DNA from: Fimousia sp036311565
GTDB lineage: Bacteria > Bacillota > Clostridia > Lachnospirales > Lachnospiraceae
Length of the DNA stretch: 59,374 bases
Assembly: GCA_036311565.1 (NCBI GenBank)
Contig: JAXJPR010000012.1
Span: 1 to 59,374 of the forward strand
Direction: 5' to 3'
Made by a program: the position numbers and the translations under genes. The notes under the pieces were generated by a model, which was not told where the DNA came from, did no database searches, and saw nothing but the letters and a program-made list of their open reading frames with translations. This document shows, in pieces, positions 34,308 to 42,657 of the stretch (its first letter is position 1; each line of letters opens with the position of its first letter).

Positions 34308-34682
34308 AATGATTCCTCCAATGTATTTTCAATTTTGTTGTAGTAACAGAGTAGCATATTTAAAATATGATTTCAATCATACTTTGATGGTAGGCAAAAG
34401 ATTATTTATCAATAAAATACAAAAAAGCTACAGTTTTAAGCTGCAGCTTTTTACGTAAAATACTCTTAACAAAACTCTTCATACTTACACTAACACACAC
34501 AAAAAATCCGAAGAGCTATCACATATATTATTATATCTAAACTTCTTGTGAAAAGTAAGAAGGAATCATGTTTTTGGAGAAAATTATCTTGCTATAATTT
34601 TTAGAATATATTATAATAAATCCAGTAAAATAGCGGGTAATTTAAATTATCCTGATTTTTTTAGGAATTATTTTGAGATGGG
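34308..34682. other. Intergenic region between divergent ddh and AraC gene
   Basis: 375 bases without a gene. It holds a terminator-like hairpin at 34421-34452 (AAAAAAGCT-CAG pairing CTG-AGCTTTTT with one mismatch), which is odd between divergent genes. There is an extended -10 TGCTATAAT at 34590-34598 for the AraC gene, and a weak + strand promoter (TTGTAG, 17, TAAAAT at 34361-34366) ahead of the hairpin. The rest is AT-rich and shows nothing clear. Confidence 0.5.
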
Positions 34683-35546
34683 GTGTGGGCTGTGTTTATT
34701 ACAAAAGAAAAAACGAAAGTTCCATCGATATTTGAAAATGGTCATACACCGTCTGTAGTGCGAATATCAAGAAGTTTTAATAATCCCCATTGGTATAATA
34801 TGGCTCATATTCATAGTGCAGATACGGAACTGATTTTTATCTCAAGTGGAAAAGCAACAGTTAATATTAATCAAAAAACATTTGTTGTTAAAAAAGGTGA
34901 TATATTAGTGGTAGAAGAGGGATTTATTCATTCTACGGCATCTGATGAAGAAGAACCATCGGATATATTTAGTCTGAGTATTGCTAATTATAAGATTCGA
35001 GGCATTGAAAAGAACCATTTGCTTCATTCACCGAATATACTTCCAATGATGCAGTCTGGAGTTCACGAAGAATTTTTAAGAGATGCCTGGAAAGAACTGC
35101 ACATGTATCAGGAGATGGATGATCCCATTTTTAACGCTATTTGTGATTTAATTGGGGGCAGCATAGCAGCATTATATTACTCTTTGTTCTTAAAGCAAAG
35201 AGAAACTTATAAGATACCAAGTCCTCATTTTACAAGAGATATTTTGATTTATATATATGAACATTATCAGGAGAATATTACATTAGAACGGCTGTCCAGA
35301 GAGTTTCATATGAGTTCTGGTCATATCAGTCATGAATTTTCTAAAGTTTTTGGAATTTCTCCGATTAACTATGCTATTAATTTGAAATTAGATCAGGCAA
35401 AGTGGCTTTTGCTTCAGTCAGATAAGTCTATAGCTGCTGTAGCAGAAGCAGTAGGATACCAGAATCTACAGCATTTCACTAACATTTTTCAAAAGCGCAA
35501 TGGTCAAACGCCTTTGGAATTCAAAAATTTATACACACACACATGA
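34683..35546 (+). CDS. AraC-family transcriptional regulator with N-terminal cupin sensor
   Basis: 287 aa. About residues 20-110 form a cupin-like sensor (HIHSADTELIFISSG, then GDILVVEEGFIHS). About 185-285 hold the two AraC helix-turn-helix units (ITLERLSREFHMSSGHIS and IAAVAEAVGYQNLQHFTNIFQKRNGQTPLEF). GTG 34683 is the given start; GTG 34692 is equally possible, since no clean ribosome site is seen. It sits between ddh and lysA, so control of diaminopimelate/lysine genes is possible but speculative. The ligand is unknown. Confidence 0.88.
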   Translation: MWAVFITKEKTKVPSIFENGHTPSVVRISRSFNNPHWYNMAHIHSADTELIFISSGKATVNINQKTFVVKKGDILVVEEGFIHSTASDEEEPSDIFSLSIANYKIRGIEKNHLLHSPNILPMMQSGVHEEFLRDAWKELHMYQEMDDPIFNAICDLIGGSIAALYYSLFLKQRETYKIPSPHFTRDILIYIYEHYQENITLERLSREFHMSSGHISHEFSKVFGISPINYAINLKLDQAKWLLLQSDKSIAAVAEAVGYQNLQHFTNIFQKRNGQTPLEFKNLYTHT

Positions 35547-35577
35547 AAAAACTGTGAGGGTTAGCTCACAGTTTTTT
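35546..35577 (+). terminator. Intrinsic terminator after the AraC gene
   Basis: AAAAAACTGTGAG, loop GGTTAG, CTCACAGTTTTTT: perfect 13-bp stem including the A/T flanks. Confidence 0.92.
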
Positions 35578-35646
35578 CTATGTTGAAATATGAAGTTTAT
35601 TCTTTAAAAAATTTCAAAAATTAAAAAATAATCCCCATATTCCATG

Positions 35647-35675
35647 TTGACATTAATCCTAGGATTTATTATAGT
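35647..35675 (+). promoter_or_regulatory. Sigma-A promoter of lysA
   Basis: TTGACA (35647-35652), 17-base spacer, TATAGT (35670-35675). Confidence 0.8.
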
Positions 35676-35735
35676 TATTTAAAATGGAGAAAAATGCAAT
35701 ATGCATTTCATGTGATACAGAAAGGAAGAAAAATA

Positions 35736-36986
35736 ATGTTAAAAAAACCATTTGTGACAAAACCGCAGCTAGAAGCGATTTGTGAAACATATCCAACACC
35801 ATTTCATTTATATGATGAAAAAGGAATCAGAGAAACAGCAAGAAACTTATATAAAGCATTTTCCTGGAACAAAGGATTTAAGGAATATTTTGCTGTAAAA
35901 GCGACTCCAAATCCAACGATTTTGAAAATTCTTCATGAAGAAGGATGTGGAACGGACTGTTCTTCCTTGACAGAACTCATGATGTCTGAAAGATGTGGAA
36001 TTGTTGGAGAGGAAATTATGTTTTCTTCCAATGATACACCTGCAGAAGAATTTGTAAAAGCAAAAGAATTAGGTGCTATTATCAATTTAGATGATATCAC
36101 TCACATTGATTTCTTAAAAGAAACAGCAGGAATTCCAGAGACTATTTGCTGTCGGTTTAATCCTGGCGGGATATTTGAATTAGGAACAGATATTATGGAT
36201 AATCCAGGCGATGCAAAATATGGTATGACAAGACCACAGCTGACAGAAGCTTACAGACGATTAAAGGATTTGGGAGTTAAGAAATTTGGTATTCATGCAT
36301 TTTTAGCAAGTAATACAGTTTCGAATGAATATTATCCAGAATTAGCGCGCATTTTATTTAATGTAGCAGTAGAAATCAAAGAAGAAACAGGTGTACAGCT
36401 GTCTTTCATTAACTTATCCGGAGGAATTGGAATTCCTTACACACCAGATAAAGAACCAAATGATATTTTTGTGATTGGAGAAGGTGTAAGAAAAGCGTTT
36501 GAAGAAGTATTAGTTCCAGCTGGAATGGGAGATGTAAAAATCTTTACAGAGCTAGGACGTTATATGCTTGCTCCAAATGGTCATTTAGTTACCAGAGCGA
36601 TTCATGAAAAACATACTCATAAAGAATATATTGGTGTAGATGCATGTGCAGCAAACTTAATGAGACCTGCAATTTATGGTGCATATCACCATATTACTGT
36701 TATGGGAAAAGAAGATGCTCCATGTGACCACAAATATGATGTGACTGGATCATTATGTGAAAACTGTGATAAATTTGCAGTAGACCGTATGCTTCCAGAA
36801 ATCAAAAAAGGTGATTTATTAGTAATTCATGATTCAGGGGCCCATGGTTTCTCTATGGGATATAATTACAACGGAAGATTACGTTCAGCAGAAATCTTAT
36901 TAAAAGAAGATGGAAGCACTCAAATGATCCGCCGTGCAGAAACACCAGAAGATTACTTCCGTACATTAGAAGGATTCAATTTTTAA
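35736..36986 (+). CDS. lysA: Diaminopimelate decarboxylase
   Basis: 416 aa fold-type III PLP decarboxylase. The PLP lysine is in EYFAVKATPNP at about residues 50-60. GCGTDCSSLTEL, FNPGG, NLSGGIGIPY, ELGRYM, and the C-terminal DSGAHGFSMGYNYNGR substrate loop follow. This is the group related to carboxynorspermidine/DAP decarboxylases common in Clostridia; the ddh neighbour supports DAP. ATG 35736 follows AAAGGAAG; the ATG at 35694 has no ribosome site. Confidence 0.9.
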   Translation: MLKKPFVTKPQLEAICETYPTPFHLYDEKGIRETARNLYKAFSWNKGFKEYFAVKATPNPTILKILHEEGCGTDCSSLTELMMSERCGIVGEEIMFSSNDTPAEEFVKAKELGAIINLDDITHIDFLKETAGIPETICCRFNPGGIFELGTDIMDNPGDAKYGMTRPQLTEAYRRLKDLGVKKFGIHAFLASNTVSNEYYPELARILFNVAVEIKEETGVQLSFINLSGGIGIPYTPDKEPNDIFVIGEGVRKAFEEVLVPAGMGDVKIFTELGRYMLAPNGHLVTRAIHEKHTHKEYIGVDACAANLMRPAIYGAYHHITVMGKEDAPCDHKYDVTGSLCENCDKFAVDRMLPEIKKGDLLVIHDSGAHGFSMGYNYNGRLRSAEILLKEDGSTQMIRRAETPEDYFRTLEGFNF

Positions 36987-37060
36987 AATAGTCTGACTAA
37001 GCAATAAGAATTTTAATATTTTTATGAGCATATGTTTAGAAGGATAAAGTATTGTTAACC

Positions 37061-37086
37061 AAAGGTGGCTTTTTAGCCGCCTTTTT
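37061..37086 (+). terminator. Intrinsic terminator after lysA
   Basis: AAAGGTGGCT, loop TTTT, AGCCGCCTTTTT with one T-G pair. Confidence 0.85.
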
Positions 37087-37138
37087 CTTTTATCTATAAA
37101 AGAAGTATGATATTTATTGAAAACAAAGGAGGAAAAGT

Positions 37139-37813
37139 ATGTCGTTATTTGATATTTTAGGACCCATCATGGTAGGTCCATCCAGTTCACATACAGCAGG
37201 AGCGGTAAAAATAGGATATATATCCAGACAGCTTTTGGGAGAAAATATAAAAAGAGCAGAGATCTATCTTCATGGTTCATTTCTGGCAACAGGTGCAGGA
37301 CATGGAACAGATAAAGCTCTAGTAGCAGGTTTGTTGGGAATGAAAGAAGATGATATACGGATTCCCCAAAGTTTTAAGATTGCAAAAGAAAAGGGGATGG
37401 AATTCACATTTGGAAAAATAACTCTGAAAAATGCTCATCCAAATAGTGTGAAATTGAAATTAGAAGGAATGGGCGGAAGAAAATTAGAAATTGTTGCAAG
37501 TTCCATTGGTGGTGGCCAAATTAAGATTTGTAAAATTGATGGACTCGAAGCAAATTTTTCTGGAGATTATCCGACTTTAGTAGTTCACAATTTAGATCAG
37601 CCAGGTCATGTTACAGAAGTAACTTCCATGCTTGCGCATAAAGGGGTGAACATTGCGACCATGCAGCTTTTTAGAAATCACAGAGGAGGTAACGCTGTTA
37701 TGGTAATTGAATGCGATCAGGAAGTTCCTATGCAATCCATACAATGGCTGCAGAGATTAGAAGGTATTACGAAAGTTACGTATTTATCCAAGATAGAAAA
37801 GGAGACTGAATAA
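37139..37813 (+). CDS. sdaAB: L-serine dehydratase, iron-sulfur type, beta subunit
   Basis: 224 aa. FDILGPIMVGPSSSHTAGAVK at the N-terminus is diagnostic. HGSFLATGAGHGTDKALVAG follows, and about residues 150-220 form an ACT domain (LVVHNLDQPGHVTEVTS). With SdaAA it deaminates serine to pyruvate, using an oxygen-sensitive [4Fe-4S] cluster. AAAGGAGG precedes the start. The next gene begins directly after the TAA. Confidence 0.95.
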   Translation: MSLFDILGPIMVGPSSSHTAGAVKIGYISRQLLGENIKRAEIYLHGSFLATGAGHGTDKALVAGLLGMKEDDIRIPQSFKIAKEKGMEFTFGKITLKNAHPNSVKLKLEGMGGRKLEIVASSIGGGQIKICKIDGLEANFSGDYPTLVVHNLDQPGHVTEVTSMLAHKGVNIATMQLFRNHRGGNAVMVIECDQEVPMQSIQWLQRLEGITKVTYLSKIEKETE

Positions 37814-38692
37814 ATGTTTCAATCAGTAGAATCAATGATTCAAATCAGTGAGGAAAAAAAGATTCCTTTGTGGCAGGTCGTATTAGAAGATGATATGGTG
37901 GAGAGATCCGTGGATAAAGTGGAGTCTCTTGGAGCTATGAGTGATATGTATTGTGCAATGAAAGAGGCAGATGCAAACTATGATAAAGAACTAAAATCAT
38001 CCAGCAAACTGGTAGGAGGAGATGGAGCAAAAATGGAACGGGCCGTGAAAGAAGGAAACGTAAGCAGCGGTACTTTCATAGGAAAAGTGATGGCACGGGC
38101 CATTAAAATGGGAGAATCTAATGCCTGTATGAAACGAATCGTAGCAGCACCTACAGCAGGATCATGTGGAGTTATTCCAGCTGTATTAATTAGTTTTGAA
38201 GAAGAATTTGGATATAACGAAGAAAAAATGATAGAAGCCATGTACGTCGCAGCAGGTATTGGCGAGGTAATTGCATCAAGAGCCAGCATATCCGGAGCGC
38301 AGGGAGGATGTCAGGCAGAAATTGGATCTGCTTCCGCTATGGCAGCATCAGCAGTGACCTATTTAAAAGGAGGAACTTCAAAGCAGATTGCAGATGCAGC
38401 AGCTTTGGCTTTAAAAAGTCTGTTAGGTTTGGTTTGCGATCCAGTTGCAGGGTTGGTAGAAGTACCATGTGTGAAACGAAATGTTATTGGAGCAGTAAAT
38501 GCCATTACTTCTTCTGATATGGTAATGGCAGGCATAAAGAGTAAAATTCCTGCAGATGAAGTCATTGATGCAATGAATGAAGTAGGACTGCTTTTACCTT
38601 GCAGTCTTAAAGAAACCAGCCAGGCTGGATTGGCAGTCACTCCAACAGGTCTTAAAATAACTGAAAAACTTGCGAAAAAGAGTGAGTATTAA
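37814..38692 (+). CDS. sdaAA: L-serine dehydratase, iron-sulfur type, alpha subunit
   Basis: 292 aa. APTAGSCGVIPAVL with a cluster Cys at about residues 113-126, ISGAQGGCQAEIGSA, GLVCDPVAGLVEVPC and LLPCSLKETSQAGLA carry the conserved cysteines of the [4Fe-4S] site. Starts 0 bases after sdaAB; its ribosome site (AAAGGAG) lies in the end of that gene. Confidence 0.95.
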   Translation: MFQSVESMIQISEEKKIPLWQVVLEDDMVERSVDKVESLGAMSDMYCAMKEADANYDKELKSSSKLVGGDGAKMERAVKEGNVSSGTFIGKVMARAIKMGESNACMKRIVAAPTAGSCGVIPAVLISFEEEFGYNEEKMIEAMYVAAGIGEVIASRASISGAQGGCQAEIGSASAMAASAVTYLKGGTSKQIADAAALALKSLLGLVCDPVAGLVEVPCVKRNVIGAVNAITSSDMVMAGIKSKIPADEVIDAMNEVGLLLPCSLKETSQAGLAVTPTGLKITEKLAKKSEY

Positions 38693-38777
38693 GAAAATTT
38701 TCAAATTGTTGTAAAAATTGCGTCAAAAAAAATAAATTTTGTGATAGAATATAAAAAATGTATAAACAAAGAGAGAT

Positions 38778-38806
38778 TTGACTTAACAAGAACTTTACAT
38801 TAGATT
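38778..38806 (+). promoter_or_regulatory. Promoter of the ppx-like/ppk operon
   Basis: TTGACT (38778-38783), 17-base spacer, TAGATT (38801-38806). A second candidate just upstream is the extended -10 TGTGATAGAAT, near 38740-38752. Confidence 0.6.
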
Positions 38807-38877
38807 TACATGAGCGTAGCAAGGATAGAAAATTCTTTTGATACTATTAGTCTTAAGAAAAAAAGGAGGGTGTATAT

Positions 38878-40410
38878 ATGAAAAAATTGCATGTATTTGC
38901 TGCACTGACCATTGGATCTTATGAAGTGACCATGAGTATTTATCAAGTGAGTCCAAGTGGGAATATGCAATTACTGAATAAGATGAAACAAAAAATAGAG
39001 ATTGGAAAAGATACTTTGCGTTCCGGGAAGATTTCCAATGGGATGACCAAAAAACTTATTCAGGAATTATTAAAATTCAAATCCATTATGGAAGAATATC
39101 AGGTAGAGGAAGTGCTGGCATATGGTGCAACGGCCCTTCGAGAAGCAAAAAATCAATATTTTATTTTAGAACAAATTAAGAATGTAACAGGTTTTGACAT
39201 AAAGGTCGTAAATAATCCACAACAAAGTTTTTTAGTCTATAAAGGGGTAGTCTCCAGTGCCAAATTTGAAGAAATCGGAGAAAAAGGCGCAGCTATTTTA
39301 GATGCCAGTGCAGGAAAATTAAGAGTCACAATATATAATAAAGGTGATTTGGTGTTGACCCAGAATGTTTCCTTAGGTTCTTTACAGATTCGGGAATGGA
39401 TGCAAAAAACTGGATATTCAAAAGCAGGACAGTCAGGTCTGATTCGTGAAATGATTAATTATCGGTTGAAGGAAATGGATACATTGTTTCTGGAGAATAT
39501 GAAAATACATACTCTTGTACTGGCAGGAGATTTGTTTACCAGCCGGGCTGGATGGAAAGGGAAAAAGGGGGAACTCTTAGATGGAGAATCTTTCCTTAAA
39601 TTATGCAAAAAGGGAGAAAAAATATTAGAACAGAATATGGCATTGACAGAAGAAGCAGATGTTCTTTTGCCATCTGTTATTATTTGTGAAGAATTCTTTA
39701 AACGTATGGATGCAAAACAGGTCTGGTTTGCAGGTACTGATATGAATGATGGAATTGCATATGATTATGCAGTGGAGAATAAGTATTTACCAGTACATAG
39801 AGACTTTTACAGAGATATTTATTCGGAAGTAGTACAGACGATGAATCATTTTATGGCTGACAGCAATCATAATTGTTACGTGGAGGAAGTCAGTACCGTC
39901 ATTTTTAATGGTCTTGCGAAAAGTTTTGGACTTACAAAAAGAGATGAGCTTTTGTTAAGAACAGCAGCGTTGTTACATAATTGTGGTTCATATATTACTT
40001 TAGCCCATGCCGCAAGAAGCTCTAGTTACATGGTAAAGAGAACAGAAATCATTGGTCTTTCCAATAAAGAAAGAAAAATTATTAGTGAGATTATTCGTTA
40101 TCACAAAATGAATTATGAAGAATTTATGGATGCAATCAATGGACAGGGATTGGGCAGAAAAGAAATGTGTTTAATCGGAAAATTAGCAGTTATTTTAGGA
40201 ATTGCCAATACAATGGATGCGGCCCATGTGCAAAAATTCCAGACTGTTCGTACAAATATTAAGAATGGAGAATTTAGAATTACAGTAAATTCACTTTCTG
40301 ATGGTATATTGGAAAAACAGTTTATCAAACGTTATGAAGAATTTTTTGAAGCAATGTTTGGTTATTCATTATTATTAAGAGAAAAGAACCAAAGATTTTT
40401 GACATTATAG
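38878..40410 (+). CDS. Ppx/GppA-like protein with HD-type C-terminus, active sites degraded
   Basis: 510 aa. About residues 1-300 follow the ASKHA fold of exopolyphosphatases and about 310-510 the HD-type domain. Key residues are replaced. The N-terminal phosphate loop reads ALTIGSYEV, where DxGSNS is usual. The catalytic Glu pair of the GEEEA region is NPQQS (about 113-117), and the DIGGGSTE loop is DASAGKLR (about 142-149). The HD pair is HN in ALLHNCG (about 364-370). The overall fold signatures (YGATALREA, SLGSLQI, IIGLSNKERKII) remain. It is 12 bases upstream of ppk. I infer a non-catalytic partner or sensor rather than a polyphosphatase. Confidence 0.85.
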   Translation: MKKLHVFAALTIGSYEVTMSIYQVSPSGNMQLLNKMKQKIEIGKDTLRSGKISNGMTKKLIQELLKFKSIMEEYQVEEVLAYGATALREAKNQYFILEQIKNVTGFDIKVVNNPQQSFLVYKGVVSSAKFEEIGEKGAAILDASAGKLRVTIYNKGDLVLTQNVSLGSLQIREWMQKTGYSKAGQSGLIREMINYRLKEMDTLFLENMKIHTLVLAGDLFTSRAGWKGKKGELLDGESFLKLCKKGEKILEQNMALTEEADVLLPSVIICEEFFKRMDAKQVWFAGTDMNDGIAYDYAVENKYLPVHRDFYRDIYSEVVQTMNHFMADSNHNCYVEEVSTVIFNGLAKSFGLTKRDELLLRTAALLHNCGSYITLAHAARSSSYMVKRTEIIGLSNKERKIISEIIRYHKMNYEEFMDAINGQGLGRKEMCLIGKLAVILGIANTMDAAHVQKFQTVRTNIKNGEFRITVNSLSDGILEKQFIKRYEEFFEAMFGYSLLLREKNQRFLTL

Positions 40411-40422
40411 GAGGGTGAGTAG

Positions 40423-42540
40423 ATGAACGTATTTAAAAATCCGGAATTGTATGATAATCGGGAACTTAGCTGGATTAAGTTTAATGAGAGAGTGTTAGAA
40501 GAGGCGAAGAAAACAAGTCTGCCCCTTTTGGAACGAATCAAATTCTTAAGTATTACCGCTTCTAATTTAGATGAGTTTTTTATGGTAAGAGTTGCTTCTT
40601 TAAAAGATGTTGAACAGGCTGGTTCTAAGAAAAAAGACATCGCGGGGATGACTGCGGGAGAACAGCTAAAGAAAATAAGTAAACAGCTTCATGAGTTTAT
40701 TAAGAGCCAGTATAATACATATAATATGTCTCTGGTTCCACAGTTGGCAGCTAATGGGTTAAGAATTATAAAATCTTATAAAGAGCTGACAAAAGAACAG
40801 GAAAAACAAACAAAAGAATACTTTGATAATATTGTGTATCCAGTATTAACACCAATGGCAGTAGATTCTTCACGCCCATTTCCACTGGTAAGAAATAAAT
40901 CCATTAATATTGCGGCATTAATTTCGCCAAAAAGTGATAAAGATGAAGTAGAATTTGCCACTGTCCAGGTTCCGGATGTGCTTCCAAGAGGTTTCTTTCT
41001 TTCTGGAAAAGATGGAGAGCAATGTCTGATTTTATTAGAAGAAATTATCAAGCAGAATATGGAAAAGCTATTCTTAAATCATGATATCCGGACCATGGGT
41101 GTATATCGTATTATTCGTAATGCAGATCTGACCATTGATGAAGAAGAAGCAGCAGACCTTTTAAAAGAAATCGAAGAAAAGATTAGAGGACGTAAATGGG
41201 GACAGGTCATCCATCTAAGTGTAGAAGATAATATGGAAAAGAAACTGGTAAAAATTTTATCAGATAATTTCCATGTAAAAAAAGATGATATTTACTATTT
41301 AAATGGACCGGCAGATTTAAAATATTTTATGAAGTTATACGGAATGGAAGGATGGGATGATAAGAGAAATAAATCTTATAAGTCAGCTCCAGTTAAAGAG
41401 TTCATGAATGAGGAATCTATTTTTGATATAGTTCGAAAACAGGATGTACTGGTGCATCATCCATATCAAAGTTTTGATCCGGTGGTAAATTTCGTAAAAG
41501 AAGCAAGTACGGATCCACAGGTTTTGGCAATTAAACAGACATTATATCGTGTTAGTGGAAACTCTCCAATTATTGCGGCTTTGGCAAAAGCAGCAGAAAT
41601 GGGAAAACAGGTAACGGTTCTTGTTGAATTAAAAGCTCGTTTCGATGAAGAAAATAATATTGTATGGGCAAAAAAATTGGAAAAATCCGGATGTCATGTT
41701 ATCTATGGTCTGGTTGGGTTAAAGACCCATAGTAAGATTACTTTGGTCGTAAGACGGGAAGAAGAGGGAATCAAACGTTATGTTCACTTAGGAACTGGAA
41801 ATTATAACGATTCCACTGCAAAATTGTATACGGACATGGGATTATTTACTTGTGATGAAGCAATTGGAAGTGATGCAACAGCGGTCTTTAATATGCTTTC
41901 TGGTTATTCTGAGCCAGAAAACTGGAACAAACTTTTGGTAGCTCCATATTGGTTAAAAGATGCTTTTTATGCGATGATCGATCGTGAAATTCAACATGCC
42001 AAAGAGGGAAAGGAAGCCAGAATTGTAGCCAAGATGAATTCTCTCAATCACAAAGGAATGATTCAGAAATTATACGAAGCATCTATGGCAGGAGTAAAGA
42101 TCGATTTGATTATCCGTGGAATTTGCTGTTTGAAAGTTGGAATTCCTGGAATCAGTGAAAACATCACTGTTCGTTCCATTGTAGGAGAATTTTTGGAACA
42201 CAGCCGCATTTTCTATTTCTATAATAATGGTGCAGAAGATATCTTTTTAGGAAGTGCAGACTGGATGTCAAGAAATTTGGAACGCCGTGTAGAAATTGTA
42301 TTCCCAATAGAAAATGAAGAATTAAAAGAACAAGTAAAAGAAGTGCTTCATATTCAACTGGCTGATACCCTGCAGGCAAATGTCTATATGCCAGATGGTA
42401 CATATCATAAAGTGGACCGAAGAGGAAAAGTTGCATTAAATTCCCAGGATTATTTCTGTAAATGGGCATATAAACAGCTGGAAAAAGAAAAAGAGCCGGT
42501 GGGAGAAAGAAAATTCACTCCGATGTATGATGGAGACTAA
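40423..42540 (+). CDS. ppk1: Polyphosphate kinase 1
   Basis: 705 aa. Reversibly polymerises phosphate from ATP. Four-domain PPK1 layout: LSWIKFNERVLEEA at the N-terminus, SNLDEFFMVRVA, YRVSGNSPI, KTHSKITLVVRRE with the phospho-accepting His (about residue 434), HLGTGNYND, and the second His in EFLEHSRIFYF (about 590). Active-site residues are intact, in contrast to the Ppx-like neighbour. GGAGGGTGAGTAG precedes the start. Confidence 0.96.
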   Translation: MNVFKNPELYDNRELSWIKFNERVLEEAKKTSLPLLERIKFLSITASNLDEFFMVRVASLKDVEQAGSKKKDIAGMTAGEQLKKISKQLHEFIKSQYNTYNMSLVPQLAANGLRIIKSYKELTKEQEKQTKEYFDNIVYPVLTPMAVDSSRPFPLVRNKSINIAALISPKSDKDEVEFATVQVPDVLPRGFFLSGKDGEQCLILLEEIIKQNMEKLFLNHDIRTMGVYRIIRNADLTIDEEEAADLLKEIEEKIRGRKWGQVIHLSVEDNMEKKLVKILSDNFHVKKDDIYYLNGPADLKYFMKLYGMEGWDDKRNKSYKSAPVKEFMNEESIFDIVRKQDVLVHHPYQSFDPVVNFVKEASTDPQVLAIKQTLYRVSGNSPIIAALAKAAEMGKQVTVLVELKARFDEENNIVWAKKLEKSGCHVIYGLVGLKTHSKITLVVRREEEGIKRYVHLGTGNYNDSTAKLYTDMGLFTCDEAIGSDATAVFNMLSGYSEPENWNKLLVAPYWLKDAFYAMIDREIQHAKEGKEARIVAKMNSLNHKGMIQKLYEASMAGVKIDLIIRGICCLKVGIPGISENITVRSIVGEFLEHSRIFYFYNNGAEDIFLGSADWMSRNLERRVEIVFPIENEELKEQVKEVLHIQLADTLQANVYMPDGTYHKVDRRGKVALNSQDYFCKWAYKQLEKEKEPVGERKFTPMYDGD

Positions 42541-42580
42541 TTTCTGCTTACCATAGATTCATGACACTCGCACAAATCTG

Positions 42581-42609
42581 TTGCCATTCATTACAAATTC
42601 GTTTATAAT
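42581..42609 (+). promoter_or_regulatory. Sigma-A promoter of the secreted protein gene
   Basis: TTGCCA (42581-42586), 17-base spacer, TATAAT (42604-42609). Confidence 0.8.
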
Positions 42610-42657
42610 TATTACATAAATTTATTATTCTGAACGGTGTATAAAAGGAGGAAACGG

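Noticed and set aside
34496..34502. Short CA-type repeats near 34494-34502 and 35531-35544 as a microsatellite or regulatory repeat
   Set aside because: Only a few units; the second lies in the coding end of the AraC gene, and no conserved spacing is seen.
37978..38289. Long open frames on the opposite strand inside sdaAA, trpD, the pyruvate:ferredoxin oxidoreductase and transketolase genes
   Set aside because: They lie wholly within well-recognised genes, have no ribosome sites or family motifs, and reflect codon bias on the coding strand.
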